A stretch of 64,000 bases of DNA, from NCBI GenBank assembly GCA_964017065.1, contig OZ024788.1:5596887-5660886 (forward strand), in the 5' to 3' direction. Of this stretch, positions 1 through 15,600 are shown one piece after another (the first letter of the stretch is position 1; each line of letters begins with the position of its first letter). A model generated the notes under the pieces. It did no database searches and had not been told where the DNA came from. It saw only the letters and a list, made by a program, of their open reading frames with translations. Both the position numbers and the translations under genes were made by a program. The stretch comes from Haliclona indistincta (Eukaryota > Porifera > Demospongiae > Haplosclerida > Chalinidae).

Positions 1-3000
1 GTTGGAGATAGTGGCACATCATGTTCCACACATCAAGCATACTGGTGAAGCAATGCTGGTGCACATCGAAACTATCTGGAAATAGCTTATCTGCAGCATG
101 AGGGTCAATCAAGTGACTAATGCACAGAGCAGCATAGTTAGCCCAGTGTGTGAAATAATAGCAATGAAGAGACATAGTGCAGGTTGATTTCCTAGCCAAA
201 TGGCGGATTCCAGGTAGAAATTCAGTTGTTGCCAGATAAATACACTCATTGTAAAATATTCCATTTCCAACAGGATGATCGTAACACTGTAAAAAACAAT
301 AGAATGATACTCTAAAAAGATTTACTGTACCATTGTTCCTGGTATGTATTTTCTCAGTAGTTGATCGGGTGCAAATGCATGCTTATGAAGATAACAAGGA
401 AAGTCACAGCTTCCAATCAAAGTAGCTACCAAGTAAGCAATAGCATCTCCCAAGTCTGTGTATTGATCTATAAAAACATAAGCAAGCAGCTAATTGTTAG
501 TGTGAAGACACCTCTAACCTCTCCATTGAGGTTGGTAAAGTTCTTGAATTGAGTTTAGTTCAGTTTTAGTAGTATTAGGAGTTGGGGCAGAATGATCAAA
601 ACCAGCAAACATTAGAATAAGCTGCAGATATTCTGGTTCCATGTACTGGGTCAGGTTATCTTTCAGCACTTGAACAAATGCAGTCTTGCGTCTAATCTGC
701 ACACAAAACACAATAATAATTATTATTAGTTGCAAACAGAATGTTGTAAGCTGACCCTTTTGCAGTAAAACTCCTGGTAAACACACAAAAACAAAAGCAT
801 GTTGAACTTGTTCTTAAGTTTTCTTCCAAATACTTCTTCACCTCCACTATAGCTAAACAAAACACTTTCATAACAATAACAGCAAATTGCTGAAACTCAC
901 CAGCTATCAGCTAATTTTAGCAAACTACATTTCATACTTTTAGGTGACTTGTATAAACCTGTTAACATCTTACTTATATCTTCATACAATCTTTGTTCTA
1001 ATGAGTCTGCTCCACTCATCATGACAATTAGGAAAAGGTGTTGTCTGTTTGAAGGCACTTCCTGGATACAGTAAAGGCAGGAGTTTATAACTGAGAGGAT
1101 TACAACAGAATGTGAATTGCATTTTTTATATAGCTGTTGGATTATGAAGCTCATTTGATGTCCACAGTGACGTGAAGTCTGGAGACATGCTCATTTTGCA
1201 ACAAGGAAAGAGTCTGGTAAAAACCGTACACCAAAGTTGTGTACAATCTGACATAATTATAAACTGCAAATGCCCATTTATATCTAAATCTCTGTTATCA
1301 ACTCTTGGTAAAGGACAAAATTAATGGTTTACAGTTTTCAAAGTAATCATTATTTAACAATCATGTTAATGTATTATTTTTAACTATGATAATATTATAA
1401 TCAGCTACAAAATTGTTAGATAATTATACCTTAGATTGCAGTTGTAACTTAGTGCTTAGTGGAAGCAGGCACTTAAAATCTCCACACAGATCAAAAAACT
1501 TGGTTGTCATTGCTTCATAGAATGCTTTTGAACTCTGGTGTGCCTTCAGCAGTTGAAGACCAAGCATCAGTCCATGACATCCTAACTGCATTTTTCCATC
1601 AATGGAAGGATTTACCAGTATAAGGTTAATACGATCAAGGACTTCCGAGAGCTAAATTTACCCATCACATAAAATCAGTGCAACATCATAGTTACCTCTT
1701 GAAGTATGTTTCCGTTGGTAACCATACGTTTAGCCAGAGTCTCAATGAGATACTGGATGATAGACTGCTCTCCAATTTTTTGGATAATTTTACTCTTTGA
1801 GCTCTCTTCATCACTGCCCTGTATCATTGGTGTAAACTTGATAATGTACATGTATCAATGGAGGGATCTAGTTAATGGATGTATCAATGGAAGGACCACT
1901 ACATCTAGTTAACGTTTTTACTAATTATGATACATGTAACTCACTTGAGTGACAAAATCATGTAATCTCAAAATATGACTCAGAGGAATATCATCTTTTC
2001 CTCTGAATGCCTCCAGAATAAGGCTAGAGTACAAATGTGCAAGAGGTTGCTCTACCAAGTCATCCTGTACATGTACATGTATGTTAAGACCATAAAAGAA
2101 TGCAGTTTTAACTATAAAATGTATACTAGACCTTTGGTAGTAAAAGAGAACAGTGAAGGTAGTGTACACAGGCGCGTGTCCACGATAGGGCTCCGGGTGC
2201 TCTAGCACCCCCCTCAGCATTGAAGTTTTAAGTTATTCATTGCATTAAAGTACACTGTGGCTATAAATTTATCACAACTGTTATTGCAACAAACTTATCT
2301 GCTGCCAATATTCCATTCTAAGGTGGTTTAGGCCGTTTTCCATTAGTTCTAGCGAAGAACAAATCCAGTGCACCATCATAACCACCATGATAATAATGAC
2401 GAAAATGACGTAATTTAACGAATATCATGAATATTAATTAGATTTTTCGGGCGCGCTTCGCGCGCGCACCTATCTTTCCTCATTTCTGGACACGCGCCTG
2501 GTACAGGTACGTAATCATTGCTCGAATGTTCATGGCAACTTTCTAGGAAACCTCCAAGAGCTTGCAATTCAGGACTCTAAAGAAAATCAAAGAATTATGA
2601 CAAGCACACTGTATAATAGCATGAACTTTGCGATCCAGCAGCATATCCAGAAGTTTCTGCTCTCTACAGCTCTGGTCATACTTTCCTCCCGTTAATATCA
2701 AAAGGAAACATTGCCTTAAGCATCTTGCAGTTGGAGAACAGTGAGTTTTTTTCACTACTGATGGGTTGTTGGCAATTTGCAAAAGCCATTGCAAGCTTTC
2801 ACGATCATTTTGAGTTGGAAGAAAATGTTTTAACAGATCTTTCAGTATGTAATGAACACCTAATTCAGCAGGTGAATTAATGGCCTCAACAACAGTAGAA
2901 TTAGGACTCATGACATGAACAGTACATTCGACAACACTTTTCAGTGACAATTCATCAGAATATTTCTGTAAAAATAACTTAAACTATTATTAATACCATG

Positions 3001-3690
3001 TACATACATACCTGAGAAGTAATTCTATCATTTAAAATACTGAACAAGTTAACAGCCATAGCAGTTGTTATTTCACTTAATCCAGAATTAAACACAAGGA
3101 ACATGGCATGTAGCACATTTAGCTTTTTTCTTCCATTTCCGGACACTATTGAGAACATCTTTTTCATAACAGGAACTAATATCTGAGAACAACAGTAAAT
3201 AAACAGCATGCAGCCTCAGGCAGCTCACCATAGCATGATAATAAGAAGACATTTCTCCAAGAGTATGACTTTTTCGTGTAGCATCAATTCCCTCTTGACA
3301 TACTTCATGTACAGACTCGTACACTGAGTCGATCATCAACAGAGAAAGGGGCTCGAGCTTGTTCTCGCCATGAAAATATGATACGATACTCATTTTATCC
3401 TTTGACACCAGTCTGGATTGCATAATGTCTATAAATCTTAAAACTGCTAGTAGCTCTGAGTCCAGCCCAAAAAAATTTATGTAAGCGTGCAGCTCAATCA
3501 CCCTTCGACAAATTTTAAGTGTTCGAAGTTCATTGAATAGATTAGACAATACTTGTATGCTCTGAGAATTACCCTTACGAAGAGAGAACTTAGACGCCAT
3601 CAGAGATTCAAAATATCGAGCCCAAAGATCATCACTCTTTCTCATTGCTTGCAACGCAATGTTTAAGCTCTTGATATCTTGATTCTGGAT
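1..3690 (-). CDS. Copy B C-terminal helical region (partial)
   Basis: Counterpart of copy A from about 29671 to 32817. Exons include about 3235-3690, 3010-3190, 2620-2966, the interrupted exon 2110-2577, 1945-2068, 1432-1652, about 905-1050, 520-700 and the partial exon at the window edge. It encodes YMEPEYLQLILMFAGFDHS like copy A. The insertion at 2169-2500 breaks one exon. All other exons I compared are open. Confidence 0.68.
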
Positions 3691-6600
3691 AAAGAGGATT
3701 GTTAGGTTATAATCTCTATACAAAGAAATTTGTGGTTATAATATTATAACCTATAACCTATTACATCAAAAGCATGCTCAAGTCACAGACGGTAAATATT
3801 TAGAGTTGCTCTAAGATTTCAGAAGGAACTACATACTGTCTTTCAAAGAGAACAAAACATAAGAATTTACTTGTGCCATACTTAAGGCTATTCTGGTTGT
3901 AAGCATGGTTCCGAGACAGCTCCTTTGAATACCGCTATTTGATTAGTCAGGATAAAATACTGTACATCTGATAATGTTATTAAAATCATTTTTCATGGGT
4001 CAACAATGGTACATTGGTATAACATGCCAGATGTGATGTAGATCAGTGCAAAATGTGCTGTACATAATTAACTATAATGGTAACTAACACTTAACATTGC
4101 GCCAGTATGATACACAGTTTACCTCTGTTGCATTTTCTAGCTTTACATCAGCAATGTCACACAATTTGCTCCTCATCTCGTCCTCTGTTAGCAGTTCCTC
4201 TAAATCAGTTGTGCTAATCTCTATCTTACACTGGTCCAAAAGATTTTCAAGCAAGCTTGATATATAGTTGAAGAAAGGGTACCTGTATCTTTGCAATTGG
4301 CCGGTGTCCTCGACATGCACTGCATGTATTTCTGACTTGCTAGCAGCTTTGAGACAAGAAAGATTTTTTGGAAGAGGATAGATTTGAAATAAGTCAAAAG
4401 ATAACTGGATAACCTCCTGATTTTCTTGACCATGTTGATACTGGCTTAGTAGACCAAATACACTATGCTTTCTTAGTATAGAAAGTACAAAGAAAAGAAA
4501 ATCATAGAAACTTGACTTCACTATGGTAAGAATAGCATCAGTGATGCTAAGAGTTGACTCATACATGTGAGGATAGTTGGCAGCTTGTTCTGATACTTCT
4601 GTTATTACAGACTTTTCCCAATAAGATATAAAGCGCTCTTTAATGATTTTACCAAGATCAGTTTGAAAAATGTTCTTCAACAATTCCACTTCATTACCTA
4701 TGATCGCTTCATCATTTAGAACAATATCTGCCATGCTAAATTGTGCAGCCAATGCTGGAATTGCCTCATTCATTAGTTCCTGTAAAGGAGTGTCTAAAAA
4801 TTCTGCAGGATTCTTAGAGTTAACAGCACCACAGCAGTGACTGAACCACGGACAGATGTCGATTACACCCTTCTCTTCAGGAGGGGCAATTGTGTCGAGA
4901 TAGTAATGGTCCCATCCAGCAAGAAACAAAGATGGATAGCAACAATTGAAGAACATTTCTGGTGGAAAGTGAAGCAGAACAACAAACAGTTTATTTAATT
5001 CTTCTGAACTTTTAAACTGCGTTTCTGTTTCTTCGATTATAATACGCAAATGGTTAACAATTTCAACAGTAGAAAACTGCATATTGACGACAAGAAGCAT
5101 GACTTCATGTGTTTTTGACAGCACAAATGACTGCAATTTTTGGGAAATGTTTGCTTGTTTTGAAATTCCGGTTAACTTTAGCACCGACAATCTTTCCTCA
5201 AACCTTTCTTCCTTAGTGCCAGTTCGATAACTGAATACAAGGTGCTCTATTTGTGGTGACATAATGTCTGTTTCATCACCTGAAGAAGGCCTGGACTGAA
5301 AAGAAGTGTGTATCAATGGTGATGATCGGCTAAAGCAAAGCAACTTGTTTGGAACAGCTGCTGACCTAAAAAGAAAGTAAGTCAAAATTACATAATCAAA
5401 AACTTTAAGGATACACGGTGGTGTGTCTCTTAAGTATGGTCGGAAAACAAAATGACGGCTACAATCATGAATATTGCTTTCAGTAGCATGTTCTAACTTA
5501 GAATCATAATGAGCTACAAGTTACCGTATAGAGGGTAGTTTTAGAGGGTCAAAATTTTGGCGAATGACCCAGATTTTGCATTTTGGCGAATTTAATTTTG
5601 GCGTTAAGTGTCTGGCTCACATTATTACTGCAATAGAAAAAGCAGATTTTGGCGAATTTTATTTTGGTGAATGCTTGACGATTCACCAAATTCGCCAAAG
5701 TTTCCTCCCGCCAAAATTACCCACTTTAATGGTAGATGTTATTATAAGTAGCGTTTAAAGCATAATAAATTTAAAAAGACACTGCCGAGTTCATTTTTTA
5801 CACCTGACTATATAAACATGCATTGAGTCTCTAACCTTTTCTGTGATTGGGCATTCTGATAGTCACCAATAAGATCCTTCAAGTTAAAATGGTGTTGTTG
5901 ATTGAGGTACACATTAATGTAATGTCTAGGAATCTTCTTGTGGTTAGCAATGAGAGTTTCCGGGGTCATCAGCTGCATCAGTCTCTCACATAGGTACGTA
6001 ACAAGCCACTGCTGCAGAAATGCTATAACTGTGCAGATTGTACGAGAAACGATCACTTCGTCATCTTCATAAAGCAATGCATCAATAGCTTTATCAACTG
6101 TTTCAGGAATAGAATCTTTGTCTAAGCCATTCAAACTGGCAAGAAATTCAGGATCTCTTTTCACATTATTAGCTACATGTTCAGCATCAGCTGCCAAGTT
6201 GTCAGATGCCTAAAGTGTAAAATCATAAAACAAAAACACAGATGCAGCTAACTTGCATACCATGTGTGTGGAAATGCCTGTTCTCATTTCGAGAGCACTC
6301 ATTAGGCAGCTTAGCAGCTTTTCAGTTCCAGACAGGTCACAAACATTCACAGAAGATTCTACTGTTCTCTCACGAACATACAGTGATACAATAGTTAGAA
6401 GAAGGGAGTCTAGTGTGTAACGGTTCTGGCCATATAATCCAATAGGACCATCAAACAGTCTAAGAAAATCTTTAACCTGCAAAGATAGTATGCAAGCAAA
6501 TTTAAATATCACTGCAATATACCTTATTTCTAGCAGTGCAAACCAAGTCTCTCAATCTTCTAGGATAGCTATCGAGCACATCCTCTAACAGGCTCTGGTG

Positions 6601-9600
6601 ATTCAGAGCATACTTCTCAAATCTATTCAAGAATGGAGCCGGGGTGCAGTGTAACTCAGATTGCTTTATCACCACCACACACTGGAAGTGAGGGTCAACT
6701 CTGCTCGGCTTCACGTGAGGTCCAATAGCTATGTTTGTGTAGTACTGCTTTCCATCCTGATGATGATGAAGGCATGTAAATCTTTGGTTGAACAGATCAT
6801 AGAAACTCTCGTGTATCTCGTCTGTTTGACTTAAAATCACTGTGTGGCCTTTAAGTGCTGAATGTCTGATTGCAGCAATTGTGTTGATCTGGTTATAACA
6901 CAACATGGTAAACTATCACATGATCAAATAAAGAATGAACCTTTTGTGTCTCTCCATCTCCTGGAAATTTACTGCATATGTACATTCTGGTTTTTTCTCG
7001 TTGCAAAACTCCAAATGTGAACAGAAACCGTATGACTGATTCATCTTCACTTGAGTCAATAATGAGCTTGTAGCGGACATCGTTCTCAGCACTCAAATCT
7101 TTTGGTCTATCAGCTAAACTGTGCTTTAGTATTGCAAGCACACTTCTTTGCTTGACCCTTTTAAGAGAGTAACCCATCTAAGCACAACAAGAGAGGTATA
7201 AAATTGAGCACAAAGAATAACTTTACCTCTTTTAGAAAGCATTCACATATACTCTTAAATTGGTCACTTCCATTAAAGTTTCTCTCGATTGCTTGCATGA
7301 TTATCTGGGGAGTGGCCACTTCATCATTGTTTGTTTTGCGACGTTGCAAGTATGTAAAGAAATGGATGAAGTCACGAAGGCCATAAAATGCTCGAAAGGC
7401 TTGGCTTTTCATTTTAATTATATAAGCCCTGCATATTCCATCGATTAAGCCTGGTTGATCCTTCAAGCACACACTAGCCAGTTCTCTCACATCCTCTTCA
7501 GATGTCTCTGGACGAAACAAACTGACTGCTCGATTACTCTTAGCAGCATCAAGAACATGGTTTGAGATACCAACAAAAGCCACTTCTTGATTATCGAGGT
7601 GAACATGTAACACCTTGAGAGACTCATGGCTTTCCTCAGGCAGACCAGCCTCATCCATCATTACAACAGAGTAGCAGTTTTGCCTGTCAGCCAAGTAAAA
7701 TTTTTGACTTGCAATGGCTCTTTTAAAAACACTTTCAATTTCAGTAGAAGTGGATCTCCTGGAACACTGGTAGATAGTTGGTTCTAGAGCATGAAATACA
7801 GCTTCATTCCTAAATATCTCATTAGCTGATTCTAATCCTAGCAGATTGCTGACAGTTATCTTAAAGGAAAGTGTCTTAGATGAGCCTGGTGCTCCTACAA
7901 TGATCAGAGGAGTACGAGTCATGGTGCATACTACTGTGGCATACAGGTTCTCCTTCAAGGCTTCAGTTTGAGCAACTCCATGAGGTAGAGTAGTTTTAGC
8001 TATTAGCCAGTCAAGCTCATTACGGAGTGCCTCAGAAAATATTACCGGCTTTCTATCAATTCCGATGATAATACTTTTGTCCATTTCTTGAGCATAATCC
8101 ATTCGACAATTTTTATCAAGTCTGAAGTAATACACTATGGCAAGAGCTACATACAATGCTCTGAGCTTTCTCTTTAATGGTGGTTCTTCCTGGTATCTGT
8201 CTACTGAAGCAAACAAATGTGACAGCCATTGGTAAAAATTGAAGACTCTCTGAATATCTCTTTGACTAACAGTACTTGTAGAACGATCGTTCGCTTCATC
8301 TATATTCATGCCACTGGAAATCAATGAGTCAAAAGCATACTTTCTTATGAGTTGTTGACTTTTGACTATTGGCTCAGTGAGGTCAGAACTGTCCGCATCA
8401 CTTAAAGTCATGGACAATTTAGAATAGATGAATTCTCTCTCTCGGCTGGGATCAAGAGCCTTATAGTCCCACATAAGAAGTTCAAGAGTTGGACTAAGAG
8501 GACGAACATAATACGAACCACGAAACCAGTGACTACTAGTCTGTGATAATGTATCAGTTGTGGCAGTAGCAGTTGACTCGTGTTTTCGAGAGTTGATTGG
8601 TGTCTGAAGTGAAGCTAAACTGTCACCTCTGTATGGATTGCAAGCTGCAACAATAAAAATATTGGGTGGCAGTTCCTGCAATATAAAAAGTGCATAATTA
8701 TAAGTGTAATGATTATACCAATGTACCTCGCCATCTAGAGTACTATCCACTAAAATCTCCTTTAACACTCCGAGGCATGATGAAGTATTAATCTCATCAA
8801 TAAATATCTGTGTTGCCAATACATAATCTCCATATTAATACGAATATTGGCTCACAGTAATAACAGGATGTCTGTATTGATCAAAACTTTCTGATGATGG
8901 CATTTGTGAATGATTTATAGATTTGTATGTTTCAAGTATCTGAACTGCTCGCGCAATTACTGGCTCAAAAAACACTTTGATGTCATCGGGAGAAAGAGCT
9001 AAGAGAAGGTAGTTATAAAACATGAGAGAACTGTTGGCTTACCTGAATGAATGCTCAACTTGTAGAAGGTTTTAGGAATTTCCCCATAAAACACAGCATA
9101 TAGCAAATGTGACACCACATGGATAGTCTAAAGCACAATGCACAACAAACATTAATCAAATGTACAAAAACTTCTACCTCTTCTGTTCCTCTTCTACTCA
9201 AAAAAGTTTCAGCAGTAGAAAACAGTTGTGAAAATGTTTCATATTCTTGAATATGACTGGGCAACTTTAGAATTGAGAATATCGGATCTGTCCTTAGTGA
9301 TAGCAACTTTTTAAGATATTTTTCAAATAGGAATGTATTAGCTGCTTTCTTTCCTAAGATGAAACTGATAGTTTCTAGTGTTATCTTCTCGTTTCCTGAA
9401 ATATTTCCCAAAGCTTCTGATACAGCTTCTCTTTCTTTCTCATTTATTCCATGCGAAAGATATTCATTAAAGTCTCGTTTTAAATTGTCTTTCAGTGCCT
9501 CTCTCTCATGATCAAGCAGTTTTAGCAATGCACGATTCCAAAGGGCTGATAAGGTCTCTAGAAGGAAAGTTTTTCCAACACCTGTTTCTCCCTTAATAGT

Positions 9601-12600
9601 GACTGGTATACCACAGAGCCGCCTCTCATGAATATTCAGCATCTTCACAGCAAAGTCAAGAGTTATTACATACTGCATATCATCCAATAGATCAATGTGA
9701 CCTGTTTCAGGATTATAAGGTACGCCCAATCCTCTTGCTAGTATCTTGTGCAACAATTTTTTGTTCTTACGAAGTTGCCTAGAATTAGGTATAAAGTCAT
9801 AGAAAAATATTGCAGCATTTTACATACATTTGAGAAGGCAGCTCAAATCCAAGATCTCTAAATGTCTGTATATTTAGTTCATCTGAATATTCACTAGCCT
9901 CAGAAAAAGTAGACAGTAGGCTAAAATTTCCTTCTCCTTTCTGAAAGTCATACACCAACTGCAACACAACAAGAAAATAGCATACCAAGAACCATGCAAC
10001 ATGTATTACCTGATGATAATGGCTACCTCTCTCTTGTGTGCCACCGACATATTGCTTACTAAAATAAGCAACTTCTCTTCTCATTGTGCTGAATAGAACT
10101 GATCGAAGCTTTGATGTGTCTTTATAATCTTCTCTTTTATAAACCATTTTTCCAGTTTTTTCATCCATGACAGGATCACCGAATGCCCTACCTTGATTGT
10201 ACTTCAAGTAGGGACACTCTTCTAAGAAATGACAGCGCCTGTACATATATCTGTACAAAATTAAATAATTACAGTCATGTATTAATTCACTTAGTTAACC
10301 GAAGCTAGAGTATGCAACCATCACCCATTAGTTTAGACAGCATTGAGCATTGTATACACAGCAATGATTATCATTACTGCAGTTGTGAATATCATTAGAT
10401 AATCGTGAATATCATTAGCATTGCAGCCCTATAAACTGTAAGGTAGAAAATGCTCAACACTGTCCAATGGAGCATATTGACAGTTGCATGTAATGAACTC
10501 TCGACATAGTACAATATTAACCTTATATACAGCTTCTGTGTGATCTTTCTTAGCCGTACATGTGGTGGCATATACTCATTCAGTAAGCTACAGCAGTCTT
10601 CATTTGTGAGCATTTTCGTTGATCCGATTCTTGCTCCTTCTCTATTTCCTGTAATACAAATTAATGAGTGGATCGAAGAAACTCTCAAATCTTTACCATT
10701 TAACACCGCTTGATCAAGAGTGTTTTCTTTCATTGCCTTGAGATATTTGCAAACTAGTTGAACTTGGCCATCACAGAAATATGGTACTTTTGAGTCAATA
10801 AGCTTTTCTTTTCCTAACACATCAAAAACTGGATAGCATTCAGCAAACGTCTTAACTGATTCATGAGGGTCTTCTACATTCAGTGTAGGAATCTAAAGAA
10901 AGCACATAGCATATAATAATGTATTACCAACTGAAGTGTACATGTACCAGCTCCAGGCACAACCAGGCTAGCACCAGACGTATACCGAGGCTATATAGGT
11001 GGGTAGCTGGTTAGTCACCAGCTGTATACGGCAGCCAGTGGGCATCACATTATAACTTACCTCAACATACACACACAATTGCGAGTCAGAAGGCATTCTA
11101 AATGATTCACCAGTTGCGATATCCTCCAAATAACCAAAAATTAGCAAGTTGGTGAAAACCCAGTTGATATTTTCAGAGAGTAATTTATACTGCTTGTGTT
11201 CTTGATCACCTTCAGATATCTATAATTATTGCACTCAAAAATGGAAAGAAGGAATTAATTGCTTACTGCTGGTTGAATAAATGTGAAATTAAAGTACAGA
11301 GCCATTCGGCCATCATTGTTTGCAGTTTCTTGTAACTGCTTGATCAGGTGGAGTTGATTGAAAGACTCATTGAGAGTAACAGTGACACTGCGATCTTGAA
11401 AGTAAAGCTTGAGCTCTTTTTTTATGTAGTATGACTTTCCATTTCCTGCATAATTTTATAATTTGTGGAAAGGATACTTATATAAACAGTTGAATGTCAT
11501 ACCTGCATGTCCATACACTAGTTGAAATTTATTATACTTTGGCCTTATTCCAAAATTATTGCTCATACAGGCATCAATATTGCAATTGAGTCTCACACTA
11601 TCCTGAATAATGCATTATTATTCAAATAGATATTCTCCTCATCGAATCTACTTACTTTATGTTCGTAAATACATACAGAAGGTATTAGCCTCAAAACAGA
11701 CTGAGAACACTCAACAAAATGAATATTACATGCAGATTCCGTTTTCCAATCACAGCACTTCTTGACAAGTATCTAATAATAGATGAAAATTAATTCATCA
11801 ACAAAACTAAAAAAAATTACCTCCTGTAATTCATTGTGCAAGTAGTTAACATTCAAAAGAAGATATTGCATACCACTCCAATGAAACACTCGATCAAAAA
11901 AGATATTCAGCAGTTGTTCTGTCGTATCAGGAGTGCATTGAAATATTTGGAATGAATTGGGAGCACCGTCAAACACTGTAAAAATAAGCTGTAGCATTTG
12001 CAGAGGTGAAAATTTATTATGCACTGAGTGCAAAGTAAATTTGTGTTTGTCGTGAATTTGTACTGGTTGAAGCGAAACATTTACAGCATAAAGACGAATT
12101 GCTGGAGGAAGAGCACCATTCTCGAAGATAGAGTGTAGAAACTTTCCAACTACTTTGACTGGTAAATTTACTTCATCAGTTTTAATTGAGGCAGGCATAT
12201 TACGTAGCACGCTCTGCAGAATTATAAAGTAATTATTAGTCATTAGTACAATGCAATATGTCCTTACCTGCACAACTAAAGTTAATTGTCTATTCGACTC
12301 TTGATCAGATTTATACAAAAATGCTATTTCCTTCACTAGGTCCACTGATGAAGGCCTGGTACTCTGAAGAATTTGTAATATTCGCATCACCTTTTCATTG
12401 CTGAAAAAAGCCAGTTCTGCACATTCTCTTCTGCATTTGTCAGTTTCAGTCTTCCAGTGATGCAGTTTGCTGTTAGCTAATGTAACCTGAAGAAAAGTAG
12501 GTAAACATGCGAAAAAATGGCAAAAGTATTTTAAACATGACCGAATTTAAAAATATCTCTCTCATTGAGCACTGTTTATACAAAACAATGTTGGTAGCCA

Positions 12601-15600
12601 TAATAATTTTGGTGAAATATGTGCGTGTACTTATATTTCCACAGCAAAGAAATAATTATGTGCTTATAGGCGAGATACAATAAATATTGAGTGTTTTTTT
12701 AATGCAAGTATATTGAGCGCTGCAGCAAAACATGTGTTTACAAAAAAGTATGTGGCATGCCTGTACGCGAGCTGAGCCTAATAATGCACCAGTACAGTAT
12801 TTCAGTGAAATACTTGTGATTTACCTCATTTTGTAGACCATCATCTCGTAGTGAACTTTTAAACTGCTTGATAAATGTCTGATATTCAGGATGCACCAGG
12901 ATTTTAAGCTCTTGATAAGTCCGCAGCAATAACTGAATTCTCTATAGTAATAATAATTTTTAGCCACAATTCTCTTCAATTCATCTTACTTTATAATCAT
13001 TTTTAAACACTTCCACACTTTCGTCCTCCTGTTGTTGCATTTCACATTGAACGAAGCCAAGTTTTTCAGAATGATCATTCATATTCTTAATAGACCACAC
13101 TCTTCCTTGGTATGTTGGTTGTTGACAAGTTTCATCAGGTTTCCCATCTAGATCTTGTATAAAGAAAGAATTAACTGGGAGAGTGATTTTGGATTTACGA
13201 ATTTACCTGTGGTGCTTTCAGAAGAAAAATTTGGATTATATTCCAGTTTAAAATGCACTTGGTTAGTGGCTGCATCAGTTTGAAATACACACACTCCAGT
13301 GTGAAGAACCGCATCTAGTGTTTTCTCAACATTTTCTATCGTCTCTCCCTGCAATTGCCTTTATTCTCATACATGCCATTACAGTAGTTAACAGCTAATT
13401 ATAAAAAGCTACAGCTACCCGGGCTATTTCAATGGTTTTGGCATTAGACAGTGTTGCTTCATATGTAACTTTGTTCGCAAACATCATAACAAAAATAAAT
13501 CCATTATTGATGCCTATTAGGGAGACACGGTAGTGTCTCCCTATGTAGGGATGAACGAGAAAACAAGATGGCGGCTACATACAATGTATTAGCGTTCAAA
13601 CGCTGATATTTCGCCTGGTGATAAATTTTATACGTCCAAAGACACTTAGATCTGCTCTCTGGCGTTGCCCCATCTTACAGTAGCAAGGAGATTGCTCGAA
13701 ATTGTTACTAAAGTGACGAACCTGGAAACGGTGAAAATCGACTTTCGTCATCTTCGTTTTCTTATTCTTCTTTCTTCCACTCGCCTAGCGCCTTTACGCG
13801 AGCAGTGTCAAGACTAAAACACCCACGAACAGTCGTGAAATTCTCCTGGCATGTGCTTTTGAACTTACTTTTTAGCGAAACGACGATATACATTTGACGA
13901 TCTCACGATCACGAACAGTTGTCAGCTAAGTGTTTGACGCCATTATTGTGATTACGTAATACGCACGTGACCAAACACACATGTAGAGTATCGCCATATG
14001 GAGAGCGCATATTGGCGTCTGGAGTCTTCGAAGAACAACTCACAGAGTAAGGTCATGTAGTATCACCGTTCTGCTGCTTGCCAGATAGTATCACAGCCAT
14101 ACAGAAAATTCTAAACCAGAGTGGGCGGGGCTCGTATGCTGTGCATCCAGGCTGCGCTGCAGCATGCATGTATGCATGAGCTAGTTTCACCATTTAGGAG
14201 CTACAATTTAAAAAGCAATTATCAAGAAAAGCAAACCAAACCAATGATGGAAACAAAAAAGAGATACATTATCTTGCCGAATTCGAACTGCACCAAAAAT
14301 TTGAAACTCACTGTAAAAGAAAAAAGGACACAAACAAGAAAATAAAAAGATTTCTAACGAAATCAAAAGGATGTAGGGATAAAGAAATCTGCTACTGGTC
14401 CACAATGTAAACCAACAAGGAGCAAGCATGGAATGGTAACACGATTGACTTGCTAACAGACCATAGATCCCTACATCAGTGGCTGACTACAGCAGTTCTG
14501 CTAGTTGCTATTGACTGACACCTGACATGCATTGGTTAGCTTGTGACAAAATAATTATAGTATAGTCAAAATGTTATGTACAGCCACTGATGTAGGGATC
14601 TATGGTCTGTTAGCAAGTCAATCGTGTTACCATTCCATGCTTGCTCCTTGTTGGTTTACATTGTGGACCAGTAGCAGATTTCTTTATCCCTACATCCTTT
14701 TGATTTCGTTAGAAATCTTTTTATAAATTTTCTTTTAAAGTTAGATAATGAACGGATAGGCTCAATAATTTCGGCAATGGGTATTTCAATTCGCAAAATT
14801 TTGCAGGGCTAATTCGAATGGCAAATTCTGTCCTTTCACAGCAGCAGACTTAGCTACTTTTGACTGCTCAATGACTAGATGTACTGTTGTGAAGGAATTC
14901 GTCTGCTTAACACAATCTGTCAGCGATTGGAAAAATAAGGCTAGTGGGCTATTTCAACAGTTGAAGTTGCATTCTGTACGTGTTTTGAAATAGCTCTGTT
15001 CCGCAATAGCCCTGGAAAACTCCTTAGAAACGCTACTAGAAAAAATGCTCAATTTATAAAATAAACTAACCTCAACATTATCAAACCACACTTTAATCAT
15101 CACTACATTGGCAGCCACTTGCTCCAAATGAATGACTCCCTCGCTAATATTCTTAAGCTGCAATATCTCTTCAATAAGCTGCTCGAACTCAATGTTTTTA
15201 TTAAAAAACGGTGATAAGTACTTGTAAGACCCATGGAGATGATGTAGAATAGCTTGATTGTATTCTTCATGATGCAGTTGATCAAAAACCATACGATATT
15301 TAGATCGGAAACTGTCTCGTCCGTTAGGTCCAGTAAAACCCATTCTATCTGCAAAGCGATAGAAAGGAACATTGAGCTTCACAGCTTTAAATAACTGAAA
15401 GCAGCTAAGATCAGAGTTATCCTTGAGATGAAGAGTTTGTTTAACATCTGTCAACAATTCTTTTACTTGTGACAATGTCATTGAACCTATGTTGTCCATC
15501 TGTTCTGCCTTATCCTTGAGCAAAGCATATTGTTGACTTTTTTGGCAGTTATGGAGTCCAAACTGCTTTAAAACATCATTTATAACGGGGATATTAGTGA

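Noticed and set aside
3088..3723. A minus-strand frame ending in KCATCHVPCV that looks like a zinc finger for the RNF213-like protein
   Set aside because: That end is read through an intron in the wrong frame. The real exon there encodes the MKKMFSIVSGNGRKKLNVLHA segment, matched by copy A at 32122-32292.
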